Positions 1-13,300 of a stretch of 64,000 bases of DNA are shown here, one piece after another. Source of the stretch: Eudorina sp. 2006-703-Eu-15 (lineage: Eukaryota; Chlorophyta; Chlorophyceae; Chlamydomonadales; Volvocaceae); assembly GCA_003117195.1 (NCBI GenBank), contig BDSI01000048.1, positions 335,477-399,476 of the forward strand, written 5' to 3'. Numbering within the stretch: position 1 is the stretch's first letter; the number at the start of each line of letters is the position of its first letter. The notes beneath the pieces were generated by a model. It did not search any database, was not told the DNA's origin, and worked only from the letters and a program-made list of their open reading frames with translations. A program made the translations under genes and the position numbers.

Positions 1-120
1 GCCCTTTTCGTTCGTTGGCGGTTGGACGATCAGCCCTCCGGGTCCGTCATCCGTTCATCAGGGCTGACGAACGGGACGAACACATGGAAACCGATCCAAA
101 AGCGTTTCGCCACGCTTGCA

Positions 121-250
121 GTGAGTTTCCATGTGCATCATGGGGATCAAATTCGTGGTACGGTAAATGTTGTAGTTTGCAGTGAGTTTGCCCATTGACG
201 ATGTGCATCATGGGGATCAAATTCATGGTACGGCAAATGTTGTAGTATGT
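121..250. repeat. Two-copy direct repeat
   Basis: Two adjacent copies begin with cagtgagttt and share a core around gtgcatcatggggatcaaat, followed by a near-identical tggtacgg-aaatgttgtagt end. The second copy has about 10 extra bases after the opening motif. Function unknown. Confidence 0.7.
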
Positions 251-1299
251 CCTCTCCGCCAAGTCGTTAAGCCACGCACGCCAAATCTGGTGTTTGGCAC
301 GAATACAAGCTCAACCTAGAGGATTTGCTTGTTCGGCGGACCAGCAGGTGAGGGCAGGTGCGCCTTCGGACCTATTCATTCGTTTGGCTGACAGACGAAC
401 GCCGGGCGTTTTGTTCGTCCAGCCGGCCGAACGGGCCTTTGGCCGTTTGTCCAAAACGGTGCTTCGGGCCGCCAGATCATCCGGATGGCGAAGATATGAA
501 CACAGATTGCGGATCTTGCGGTGAACAGGTCGTACGGCGTGAATCGTGCCAACCGTCGGTGTGGGTGATGTACCTGTCGGGTGGTCGTTGAAGATGAGAA
601 GCATACGCGATTTCAATATCCGGGTTGAGACGAGTGTCGGGAGCGGTTATGGAACCTCGGGTTTCCCCGGGCTCCAGCAAGATGAAGATTATGCAGATTG
701 ACAACCAGGGCTAGTTAGTGGATGAGGGTGGATGCGGCAGGATGTGGTGTTTAATATGTTGCGTGTAGGATCCCGCAGAGTGTCGTGTAGGATCCCGCAG
801 AGTGTCTGTTCAGGTGTTTCTCGTTGTATGTCCTTTATGACGTATACCCGATTTTGCCGGATACGGCAAAAGAGGGATAGCCTAGGGAACGGCGTGGGAC
901 CCGTACGCTGGTACAAAGCGGTAATTTGCTGGTAAAAAAGCGGTAATCTGCGCGGTAAACCGGCGGTAATGGCAACGCAAAGGTCGCGCCGTAAGGCGTA
1001 TTTGCCTTGTTTTCAGGGTAAAAGTGAAGTTATGTTGCACGTAGATTTGTTGAGCGAACTTTCTGCAAACGACAAGCACGGCCATGAAAGCAATAGATCA
1101 ACTGGCGCAACTGGCGACGACAAAAAGACCCTTGTTTCAGACAGCGAGGGAACGAGGCAGCCGGCTAAATTATCTTAATTACTGAAAACAATGACGTGAA
1201 CCGTTTATGGACATCTAGACCGATCGTAATAAGGAGGGCAGTTGCAGTTGGCGGCATACAGTTGCAGCAAGCGGTTGGCGGCTTGCAGATGCAACTCGG

Positions 1300-1620
1300 C
1301 CGCATGGCTTGCTTGTAAGGGCGACTATATGGTATTGGTCAGCCCGGCCGTATGGACTGATGGAGCCTGCCTGGCCTTGTGGCTTGCCAGGCTGGGCGGC
1401 TCCCTCGGGCTGCCCTACCTGCTGTATATATGGCTTGACAGTACGGCTCCATTGGCCAGCCCAGCCATACAGCCTGACAGCATGGGGGGCATTGCATGGC
1501 CAGCCCGGACGTTTGTTTTGTAAGGACGGCGGCTCAATTGATCAGCAGCCCGGCCGTATGGCATGTCAGGGCGGCGGTTTCATTGGTCAGCAGCCCGGCC
1601 GTATGGCATGTGTAGGGGGT
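1300..1620. repeat. Degenerate tandem repeat with cagcccggccgtatgg core
   Basis: The core cagcccggccgtatgg recurs about every 40-60 bases, clearest at 1543-1612, with ggcggcggtttcattggt between two copies. Copies further upstream are more diverged. This is a decayed minisatellite and not a gene. Confidence 0.6.
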
Positions 1621-2249
1621 AAAGCAAGATGTTTCGCATTGTTGCCCTTGCGGCACGGACGGCCATGGGGGTAGGGCTACGCGCAGCGACCCGCCACGGA
1701 GGCACACAGCCCGCCGTGCCGCGCGGGGGCACCGGCTGCCCCGTCGCCGGTAGATGTAGCTAAGGCGCGCGCAGTCATGGAGTTCTGGCAGCGGGTGGCC
1801 AGCTTTGCAGAGCTAGGCCGACCGAGACGGGGGTGGGAGGGGGTGGGACCGGCCCACCCAATCCTATCGGTGGTGGACGGCCGGATCCGCTGCGTGCAGC
1901 CAGTACATGTAGACTCTTGATGGATAGATAGCAGCGCGCGGCACTAGGGCGTAGGGATTGGGACCAAGGAAGACCACTTCCGGGCACGTAGAGGATCCGT
2001 GGGTGCCCGAGGAGGGCCGGGCCCGACCAGTGGGAGTTGGCAGCGGGACTTGTGAGGGGCCGATTGCGCAGGGAAGAGGTGTACGACAGGGAGGCTTATT
2101 TGGTAATGTGCTGCCTTGTGCAAACCATATATAGCCCCATCATGGAGCGCCCGACTGCATACCCCGGACACAGCAAGGCCTGACGCGTGCGAGACGACCT
2201 CGCTCTGGCTCAGCTGGGCTCAGCTAGTAGGGACGCGCGCGGGACCAGG

Positions 2250-2592
2250 CTAGCTTTACCGCACCGGCAGGGGCGCGCATCCGAGTTGCTGAGGAACGCG
2301 CCCTGGGTGCTGCAAGGGATTGATGAGGTTGAACAGCGGGTTGCAAGGCGCAGCCCGCCCAGGATGGGCTTTTGCCCAATCCCTTGAGGGGGCACCGCTG
2401 TCACCGGTCCTCGGTAGAATGGGGATCGGGCGAGTGCCGTTGGTTGAGAGCGAGGGAGCAGAGGCCCTTTACGCCCCTCTCCCCCGTATCCCGCCGGGGA
2501 TGAGTGCTTCGGCGGTCTTTCCCTTAGGGCTGGGTCAGCAGCCCTTGGCCAACGTCGGGCCCGGTCAGATATTGTCTTCTTCGACCATATGG
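2250..2592 (+). mobile_element. Dispersed SINE-like repeat, copy A
   Basis: About 340 bases starting at ctagctttaccgcaccgg align by eye, with many substitutions, to 28224-28646. Shared blocks include cgcgccctgggtgctgcaag, caatcccttgagggggca, ggttgagagcgaggg and, near the 3' end, gtgcttcggcggtcttt and cagcccttggccaacgt. Shorter copies of the 3' part lie near 45.3, 48.4 and 59.2 kb. No coding frame is evident. A SINE or a 3'-truncated non-LTR element fits, but no polymerase III boxes were identified with confidence. Confidence 0.65.
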
Positions 2593-4337
2593 CGTGTCAG
2601 GTAGGCTTTGCTGAGGTTTCGACAGCTCGTTTGGATGTTTTGGATTGTTAGTGCGGCTGCGTTGGGCAACACGCATGGCTGTTTGGCTTAACGACTTTAC
2701 TCGAACCCAACGACCCCGACGGCTGAACCCCAACAAACCCCAAACAAGTGCTGGTATGGCCGGGAAGATGATAACTGGTAGTCAACGCTGTGCCATTGGT
2801 ATGTCTGCAGCGATTCGTCGCTCGTTGGCGGTAAACAGCGTTGTTGCAAGGGCCATGAATGAATGTTGACACGTACGGCCGCTTGCTCATCATGTATGAT
2901 TTTTGAAACTCGGCAGCTTTCGGCCTTGTCAGTTTGTGCCATTACAGCACTTGGACATGGCCGATGCTATACGAGGGACGCATCCTGCAAAATCGGGTGT
3001 GCGGCACGCCCTTTCTAGTAACCAATATCAGACCAATTCAGTCCTCTTTTGGCCACGTTTGTCTTCGCGCTGCTGGCCTTTGTTCCTGTGACTTTCGGTA
3101 GGCAGCATTCCTTTCTTGCATCTTTTTCATATAAGAAATTAGGAGTATTTTCGTTTTGCATTTCTTTCAGAGATGAGCCTCCTGGGTCGTCTGGACCATA
3201 CGAGCTTGCAACGCATCAACAGCATCATCTATGTATGCTGTATTCATCCAGATTCTCACTTGTGATATCGCACTTGTCAAAATGTATTTCTCGCTGCAGC
3301 GCTGCTCGTCAAAATGTTTCCAACGGACCGTACCCGAACCGTTCTAAGCGAACTTCTCCGTGACCTGCACTTGGTGTCCCAATGTAAAACAGGGAAAGTT
3401 AGTAATTCCTGTTATTAACAGCATGGAACATCTAACTGCGCCCCGTAGCGCCGAACTGCGACTCACTGCCGTTGACAGTCCTACAGCAATCTCCGGCAAA
3501 TAAAAAATGACGAGCGCTTCAATGGCTGAAGCGTGAGAGGTAGTGGTGTACGCTCACTATAACGGCGAATCGATGACGAGATGACGAACTCAAGGGCATG
3601 TACCCCTATGTACTTCATACGTACATGTAGGAAACAGCAGTTGCCCATCCTCACCTTAAAGCCATGCACAAAGAGTTGCTCCCAATGATTAGGCATAATA
3701 CGTGGGTAGTTTTACCCAAGTCTCCCGTACTGTTTGTCAACAAGTGGGACACAACAAATCGCTTAGGGTCAACTAAAGGAAGATGAGTTTTCCCTGTGCG
3801 ATCCTTCAAAGAACATTATAAATATTATGCATTTGCACGTATTATTTCGTAACACCCGTGCGGTTGCACGTGGTATCAGGTGGTATCCGAGCCCGTAGAA
3901 CTTCCCCTCGTGCCATTCTGTAATCACATGGAGCAACAATGCCCAGTAATCGCGATGGATTAATTCTGACTGATCATTAAAGAGTGATGATCAAGACCCA
4001 ACTCACCTGTCTCTTCAACAAACTATTGTAACTGGCCGGGCGACACAATGGCTCCAAAACGACAGGCCACAGAGACTGCTGCAAATACAGAGTTGACATG
4101 ACATGATCCTGCAAATACCAACAGATTTGGGCAGGCTTTAGGCTTGTGCGGGTCACGACAAACAGTACGTGGCGACACCAGAGGTCCAGCGGACCTGCTC
4201 TGCCGATGCTGTTCATGAAATGATAATGAATTGAATAATTAGAATAAATCAAGGTTATATCAGTAATACGGATCATTACAAAGAATCCAGAGGCACTGTG
4301 CCACAAGTTAGGCTAGAATAACAACATCGAAGCTCCG

Positions 4338-7300
4338 ATGAGTGACACCACCAGTTGCTCACCGGAAGTACTCGCAAAATTAGTTGCTGCTCTCGAGTCT
4401 TTCCCTAATGCAAGCGGGTTAGCAAAGGCCCTTTGCGAGGCCGTCGAACAGTCATCTGTAAATGTGCGCCGCGTCGATGGTTTTGTGTAATTCGCGCCAG
4501 ATACAGTAGTGGACTCAAACCGTATGGCTTCCGCCGCAGGACAAGATTGACACGCTCAGCTATGGACTCAACCAGCTGTATTTATTGTTCGGGACTGCGC
4601 TCGTGTTTGTAAGTTTCCTTTTGTTTCGACCTGGTTTTGGTCGTTTTGGTCCTTGCGTGCGTGAGGCATCGCCGCCTGCGGAACAAAAAGTGCCCGTCGC
4701 GGCGCGAAGCCTGCCCAACACTGAAAAACGACGACAGCTAACGTCCAATGAATAAACGTTTGATTGCAGGTGATGCATGGCGGCTTCGCGATGGTAAGGT
4801 CTACGGTTTTCACGTGGTGCTGGGTTCGAAGCTAGTGCGTTTCCACCCGGCTACCCACGAGGCCATGTGTTGCCTCCGCCCTCCACGCTCACCAATACGT
4901 GTGAAATTGAAAAGCTTAATTATCTGGGGTTGGTTTCATTACATGCGGTCGGAGGATACAGAAGGTAGGCGCTTATTCAGAGTCGCGAACTGCGGGACAG
5001 TGTCCACCATAAACAGCGAGGGTGTGTTCGCGCCGACTAAGTTCCTTCAACGTTACCACTACCGAGTGAAAGTCTTGCGCGGACTATTCACTCGAACTCG
5101 ACTCATGAAGCTGCGCTAGGACATGCGCTGCCACGTGCGTGAAGGTTCGCGCGACCGCATTTTCACCGCCCCGGATGTGACCCAGCAGTTTCAGTCGCTG
5201 AGAAACGGCTTGGCTGTGTTGTGTGGTTGGGACATGCGGACAAATGGCATGCAGCACCTACCCGGGCTCGCACCCACCATACTCGGTGCTCGGCGGTGGG
5301 TGTACCCGTTGCTGACACCGCAACGCACCTCTCCGCCCGTAGCAGCTGTAAAGCGCCGGCTTTGGTGCAGTATGGCATGGTACCACACGACAGACCATTC
5401 CCTCTTGGAATACTACTCCCACCTTGCCGCCACGGCGGCTGACACGACGGGAGTCGGGCATCGCTCCAGCGCGCGGGCTGCGCCTCTGTCGTCATCAGCA
5501 GCCCTCATGTGGCTTATTATTATGTGCTTGCGTTGGTCGCGGAGACAGTACTGGCAGATCTTGTGCGCATTTGCTTAGCGCGGAGTCTGCACACATGTCG
5601 TGCATTGTGTAGATAGATAGATGGCCATCGCACCCTCCATGCGGTAGATAGGGTGCCCTGCTGGACGCGGGAGAGAAGGGGCCTACCTCGACCGGCGGTC
5701 CCATCCGCCCGCTGCTGGAAAGGTCCGCAGACAGTCCCGCTTCGTTGCTTAAGGCTCACTCGCCCGCCCCTTTCCCCCTGCGCAGCTTGCTGCGGGCGCA
5801 ATCCGCTCCAAAAATGCCGTCAACATCCTGCTTCAAACACTGATGGACGCCTGCGCGTCGGCTGTGATGTGGTACCTTGTCGGGTGAGCTGTTCACGTGC
5901 TGCGCCGTACGTGTACGGCCATGAAACTCAACGGGCGGGATTGACTGCGGCGGGCTGTCGTTGCGGCAGTCATCGAGTGGCCTGGCGGCGGGGCGGGTGT
6001 GGGGTTGTCAGCAAATCTTGCGCAGCGACGGCGGTGGGCTTGGTTGCCCCGCTATATATGACGCCACATGGAATATACCTATCTGGGTTACCTGGTTTGA
6101 ATCCGTATGTGTGGAGCAATCCGACTTTTTGGTTGGAAAGCCCGACGGCCTGCATCCGGACTGGTGGTTCCTGGTTCGTTGCTTTCCAAACCCTGGCATG
6201 GATGAAATGGCACGAACGGACTGCCCCTGGGATCGAAAAGCCGTTGTAATTGCGACCATGCACTGCCCGGCGTGGCTTGGCTCGACACAACGATAAGCGG
6301 CCTCGATTCCAGCCGCTCGATAACTTTACTGAGGGCTTCCGCCGGGCGCCGGTACCTACCTCTTCGCGCGCGGGTCACCGCTCCATCCTGGCCCGCTGGC
6401 CCGCAGGTTTGGGTTCGCGTTTGGCATTGGCGACAACCCCAACGTTTTCATTGGTGATGCCATGTTCGGCCTGGCGAGGCTCGCTAGTCACAACACCGGG
6501 AGTGGCACGGGTGAGCGGCCCCGTCCACGCAGCGGGCTGCGGGGTGGCTGCGGGGCGCGTACACGGGGTTCGGGGTACAACGCTTGCTGAATTGTAGCAC
6601 GCCTTACGACTGTTGGGACCCGCAGTTATTGCGCGATCGCGCTGTTCGACCGTCTCCCATCTTTCGTTCACACCCCGGACCCCCTTCCTCCCCTCATGCC
6701 CCGGCCCCCTTCCTCCCCTCATGCCCCGGCCCCCTGCCTCCCCTCATGCCCCGGCCCCCTTCCTCCCCTCATGCCCCGGCCCCCTTCCTCCCGTCATGCC
6801 CCGGCCCCCTTCCTCCCCTCATGCCCCGGCCCCCTTCCTCCCCTCATGCCCCGGCCCCCTTCCTCCCCTCATGCCCCGGCCCCTGCCTCCCCTCATGCCC
6901 CGGCCCCCTTCCTCCCGTCATGCCCCGGACCCCTGCCTCCCCTCATGCCACGCCCCTTGCCTCTCTCCCCGTCCCGTCCGCGCAGGCCGCTGGCTTGACG
7001 TGGTGTTTCAGTGGGCTTTCTGTGCCACCGCCGTCACCATTCCCGCCGGGTCCGTGGCCGAGCGGTGCAACTTCAACGCCTACCTCTGTAGGTGCAGACC
7101 TTGCATGGATTGATCTCCTGGGTGGCATGATGGTGTCGGCGGTGCCGGTGGCGGTGGTTAAATTGAAAAAAATAAATAAACCCGTAGAACGAACCCGGGC
7201 ACACCCAGCATAACGCAGTATACTTACGGGGTGCGGTACCTGCAGAGCAAACGAAAAGATATAGACCGCGCGCGGGCGCGTGGCGGCGCGGCCGCGCTGC

Positions 7301-10300
7301 CGCAGTGCCACAACAAGCAAACTGCGAACCCAGCCCAACCCGGAAAGGACAGATACGTTACCGACCTGTGGTGGTAGACGGAGTAGCCGCGCCGCGAGCG
7401 ATGTCCAGGGCCATGGCGATGCAGGGAGGGAAGCCGAGGAACGGAGTGAGCGAGGGTGGCAACGATGGTGGCGGTGGTGTGGGGTCGTTGGGCGGGATCG
7501 CTGGGCGGGATTGCGGGCTCGAGCGATAGCTGCCTGGGAGGGCTCGCTGGCGCCCTCCGCTGCCCGGCCTAGGCCCGTTCATATCGCCCCACCCACTATA
7601 AATACCGTATGTCATGTCCGATGTATGCCCGCCCTACCTCCTTGTGCCATCCAAGACGGCGAGCAAGCCTCGCCCTGGCCCCCCGCCGCCGCCCGCTCCC
7701 ACCCCCTCCCGCCCCCAGGCTACTCCACATTCATCTCCGCCTGGCTCTACCCCCTCGTGGCCCACTGGGTGTGGTGCTCCAAGGGCTGGCTGGGGTACGG
7801 CGTCCTGAAGCCACTGCTGGGCTGCGGCATGATCGACTTCGCCGGTTCGAGTGTCGTGCACATGCTGGGCGGCCTGTCAGGTTGGTACGACCGCGATTGT
7901 GACAGCGACCGCGGCCGCGGCCATCCCCCCCCCCGCGGGCAAGGCCTAGCGGGGCGGGCGAGGCGGCGGGGAGTGGGGCCAGAGCACCCGCCAGCACGGG
8001 TTTTGGACGGGGCGGGCCCCGCCTGGCGTTGTACCCGAGGGTCTGTTCGGGATGCAATCCTATCCATGTACGTAACCCCACTGGGGTACGTGTTACCTAG
8101 GGATGAGCCCAGCTAGGGATGAGCCCAGCTAGGGATGAGCCCAGCTAGGGATGAGCCCAGCTAGGGATGAGCCCAGCTAGGGATGAGCCCAGCTAGGGAT
8201 GAGCCCAGCTAGGGATGAGCCCAGCTAGGGATGAGCCCAGCTAGGGATGAGCCCAGCTAGGGATGAGCCCAGCTAGGGATGAGCCCAGCTAGGGATGAGC
8301 CCAGCTAGGGATGAGCCCAGCTAGGATGAGCCCAGCTAGGGATGAGCCCAGCTAGGGATGAGCCCAGCTAGGGATGAGCCCAGCTAGGGATGAGCCCAGC
8401 TAGGGATGAGCCCAGCTAGGGATGAGCCCAGCTAGGGATGAGCCCAGCTAGGGATGAGCCCAGCTAGGGATGAGCCCAGCTAGGGATGAGCCCAGCTAGG
8501 GATGAGCCCAGCTAGGGATGAGCCCAGCTAGGGATGAGCCCAGCTAGGGATGAGCCCAGCTAGGGATGAGCCCAGCTAGGGATGAGCCAGCTAGGGATGA
8601 GCCCAGCTAGGGATGAGCCCAGCTAGGGATGAGCCCAGCTAGGGATGAGCCCAGCTAGGGATGAGCCCAGCTAGGGATGAGCCCAGCTAGGGATGAGCCC
8701 AGCTAGGGATGAGCCCAGCTAGGGATGAGCCCAGCTAGGGATGAGCCCGGCTAGGGATGAGCCCAGCTAGGGATGAGCCCAGCCATGCTCCGCGTGGGCG
8801 TTGGCTCCGTCGTCCGCCCTGCTTCAAAGTCAAGGAAACGAACGAAGGCTCCAAAGGACCTCAGAAACGCGTCAATGGTACATGACACGCATGTAGGTGC
8901 CCCCAGCTCCGGACGAAACAGAACAAATATCTCTCAGCCTTTCGTTGTTTGTTGGATCTCAAATTTGATTAGACATCTCGTGTCTCCATTTCGGCCCTGC
9001 TGACCGCCATCAGGGACTTGTTACGTAGGGTGCGCCCCGTCCGTCACCGGCAGCGCGCCTTCCAACCCCGGCGGCCGAGCGACTCCTGCATTCACTGGCG
9101 ACGCCTAGACACGCAGCGGGAGAGAATAGCTTTGGACGTGCGTACCCAGCCATCTATCGCCCCTGCATACCCGCGTGCTTTCATGTTGTACCGTATTCCT
9201 GACTACTGCCGTGCTGCGCGCACGCAGGCCTGGCTGGCGCCGTGATGCTGGGGGCCCGCATGGGCCGCTTCGACATAAACAACGAGCCGCTGCCTCTGCC
9301 CGGCCATTCGGCAGTGCTGGTTGTGCTGGGGACCATCTTGCTGTGGTTCGGTTGGTGGGTCGTGGGTGGGTCCCGTCTCCCGTGGGGAATAATGTACCTA
9401 ACCTACCTACCTACCTACCTACCTGCCTACCTACCTACCTACCTACCTACCTACCTACCTACCTACCTACCAACCTAGCTACCTAGCTACCTAGCTAGCT
9501 ACCTACCTACCTACCTACCTACCTACCTACCTACCTACCTATCTACCTACCTATCTACCTACCTACCTACCTACCTACCTACCTACCTACCTACCTACCT
9601 ACCTACCTACCTACCTACCTACCTACCTACCTACCTACCTACCTACCTACCTACCTAGCTACCTACCTACCTACCTACCTAGCTACCTAGCTACCTAGCT
9701 ACCTAGCTACCTACCTACCTAGCTACCTGCCTACCTACCTACCTACCTACCTACCTACCTACCTACCTACCTAGCTACCTAGCTAGCTACCTACCTACCT
9801 ACCTACCTACCTACCTACCTACCTACCTACCTACCTACCTACCTACCTACCTACCTACCTACCTACCTACCTACCTACCTACCTACCTACCTACCTACCT
9901 ACCTACCTACCTACCTACCTACCTACCTACCTACCTACCTACCTACCTACCTACCTACCTACCTACCTACCTACCTAGCTACCTAGCTACCTAGCTACCT
10001 AGCTACCTACCTACCTAGCTACCTGCCTACCTACCTACCTGCCTACCTACCTACCTACCTACCTACCTAGCTACCTAGCTAGCTAGCTAGCTACCTACCT
10101 ACCTACCTACCTACCTACCTACCTACCTACCTACCTACCTACCTACCTACGTACCTACCTACCTACCTACCTACCTACCTACCTACCTACCTACCAACCT
10201 AGCTACCTAGCTACCTAGCTAGCTACCTACCTACCTACCTACCTACCTACCTACCTACCTACCTACCTACCTACCTACCTACCTACCTACCTACCTACCT

Positions 10301-13300
10301 GTGTCGGCGGGCCCGCCGTGACGGCGAGGCCCATCCATCTCGCGCTCGCCCTGCATCGTGCCCATTCCGTCCACGCCCTTCGCCATCGTTCTATCTACAG
10401 CCTTATTTACTTTATTTCTACGCCAGGAAGGGCCCCTGCCGTACATACATTGGTTCGGGCGGGTGTTGCTTGTCGTTCGTGACGTTGCGACCATGATTTG
10501 AGGAATGCCTGACGGAACGAAGAATGAAGCAACACATACACCGACATCGCCTGGGCCGCCACCCATCCCACGTTGCTTCCAACCCGCCGTTTCCGCGACG
10601 CTGCCGCTGCCGCCGCACCCGCCGCGCCACCCACCTACCTGTGTCGCCGTCACCATTCGCCGTCGATCGCCACCGTACCCTACCTCACGTTTGCACGCAG
10701 GTACGGCTTCAACCCGGTTTCCACTCTGACCATTGACACGCGGGCAGCGGCCGAGGTGGCGTCTCGGTCGGCCGTCACCACTACACTAGGCGGGGCGGCG
10801 GGCGGCGTGGGCTGCTTGATCTGGACGCTGCTGCGGACCCGGGTGAGTGGCTGCTGGGCGGCGGATGGGCGGGTGAGGGGGCGGGTGCGCGCAGTGCGAT
10901 GCCTAATAATGTGGCCACGCACACATGCAAATATACCAAGTCAGTACGTGATCGAGGTGAAGCTTCAATGTATGTGTGCATGAATGTACCTGGCTGGTGC
11001 GTGGGATGAGAACCTACCGCGCTCCGTTTCAACGTTGGGCCCGCCTGCGCCTGCCTGCCCCGCCATACCGTCCTCGCGCCCCATCTCGCTCGGACCGCCC
11101 CTCCCTGCCTGCCTGCCTGCTCGTGACAGATCGTTGGTTTGGTTTGTTGTCGCGGTATACACACGCACATGCATATGCCCACGTGTATGCAGACCTTCGA
11201 TCTGTACGCCCTGTGCAACGGGGTGCTGTGCGGCTTCGTGGCGGTCACCGCGGGTTGCCACGTGTACGAGCCCTGGGCGGCCATCCTGTGCGGTATTGGT
11301 GCGGGTGAGTGGTGCGTGGCTGGCAGGCACGCAGTGAGCGAGCGAGGAGACATGTATCAAGAAGGAAGACAGCAGCAGGTGTATTTATTTCTGCACGGGG
11401 GGTGGGCACTGCTGGCTGGGCAGACGGGCGGAGTAATCCATCCTTGCGACAGACCGCAGCCTGCAGATAGGCGTACGTCGTTTGCTGGTGGCTGGTGCGA
11501 TGCATGTATGGGTTCAATCATCGCGGGCCCGCAGTCGCTGGTTGGTGGACGGGTTCGATCACATCGATCAATGCCGAATTGCCGATGTATGGTCAATTGG
11601 TCATGCCGCGCGGACCGGGGTGCGTGGCCATGGACCTGCTTTACCTGCCGCGGCCCGGCCTTTGATTCGTATGTTTCCATACAGTACCTCTTGCTCTCAA
11701 CGGAGAGGCACGCACAGACCTGCTGCGCGCGCGTCTGCCCGCCATATATGCTTTATCGATGCCAACTGCTGTATGTAGTATCCCTTGCGGCCTATGGCAG
11801 CCTGGCCTAGCTAATCTGCCGCATGTGCATGCCTCAACCTGGTTTCAACTAACCGGGCATCCACGAACCAGCGCAGGCATCATCTTCGACTTGGCGTGTA
11901 TTCTGCTGCTCAAGCTCAAGATAGGTGCGCTGCCGGCAGCGGGCCGCTGATCGCTCGTCAAGCGTAGGGTGCATGTGTGGGTTGCCGGCACGGTTGGACA
12001 CTTACGCTAATCATCGCGCGGCGACTGACGGGTTTCAGTTGTTTGTGCTGTTGCGGGTTAGTTGTGCGTGCATGTCTTCACAGTCGTACGGTCTGGCTGG
12101 TACCACATACAGGCCGCTGCGAGGTAGCATAGCTAGGGCCCTACCTCTCATCACGGGTGACTCGCTTCTCGCCATAACATGCATATGCATGAACTAACTA
12201 ACCCTGACAGCCGGCGTGTTTTGGCATTCACGCTTTGTTGGGGTGCTGCACCCAGCGCGTGTGCGCGGCAAATAATAAATATAATGTCATGCCGCACCCA
12301 CCCGTACCGCGGCACAGATGACCCTCTCGGAGCCGCACCAATGCACGGCTGCTGCGGCGCGTATGGCGTCCTCTTCGTAGGGCTCCTAGCGAAGAAGGTG
12401 CGGGCGGGCAGCAGGCGGATCGGGATGGGAGCACACACAGAAAGGAGATGGCGCAGCCTTGATGTTTGTGCGTGCCTCACCGCGCACACATTTTATGGCT
12501 GCGGCCGTCGGTGTAACCTTTGTCCGGCCCTCTGCTCGCTGTCTTCGGACGCTTCCCCCGCCGCCCTCGCTTTGAAAGGAATACATCACCCAGTCGTACA
12601 ACCGTGCGTCGTACCCCAACGGCCTGTTCTACGGCGGCGGCGGCAAGCTGCTGGCCTGCCAGGTGATCGGCACGCTCGTGATTGCCGCCTGGACACTTGG
12701 ATTCATGTTTCCCTTCTTCTTCATCCTCAAGGTAGGTACGGCAAGCAAGCCACGTAGCAGTCGTAGTGTGAGCTCTGTGCATACCGACATACCGGCGCCG
12801 GTGCGCCAAGGTGGCGCGGTTTGGATGGGGTTGACCAGCGCGGTGCCGTGCCCTGCGTGCTGTGTCGATGCGGCCGTGCGACTGGCGGCGGTGCCGTGTC
12901 GTACATCATCGATCGCGCACCTGGGTGCTCTTACATCCGTTACTCGTACGATCCAAACGTTTCCGCGAGCGCCGCAGAAGCTCAACCTGCTCCGTGTGCC
13001 GCCCGAGGAGGAGCTCGATGGTCTGGATATCAGCCGGTGGGTGCGGGCCACGACGTACGGAAGTACGTGGCGGAGGGTCGGTGTCCGCGCTGCTGCCGTA
13101 CAATCGTATGTGTCGCTGTCTCCAGCGCTTGGTGCGCCGTTGTACATACACGGACTTGGAGAGGCGAGGAGGAAGAAGCCATACTTGCTTGGAAACGACC
13201 AATGGCTACGATCCGAAGCCCATAATCATGATGATATCCCCGAACCTATCCCTGCATGTGTGCGTGGGTGTGCGACCCGCGTTGCCGCCCTTGCTGGTTC

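Larger units (their letters stand above)
1..4337. other. Spacer upstream of the AMT gene
   Basis: I found no convincing coding exon here. Open frames are short and have no recognisable protein features. The stretch holds two diverged copies of a roughly 60-70 bp repeat (about 121-250), degenerate repeats around 1300-1620, and a long copy of a dispersed repeat (2250-2592). From about 2700 to 4337 the base composition becomes more AT-rich, as expected for the 5' flank and promoter of the AMT gene. I see no confident TATA box. Confidence 0.5.

Noticed and set aside
6584..7213. Pro-rich ORFs around the 25-bp minisatellite
   Set aside because: They read through an intron of the AMT gene. The true exons on either side (6407-6510 and 6986-7087) join in phase and match the Amt family.
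8096..8786. CRISPR-like appearance of regular short repeats
   Set aside because: The 16-bp units are head to tail without spacers, in an intron of a eukaryotic gene.
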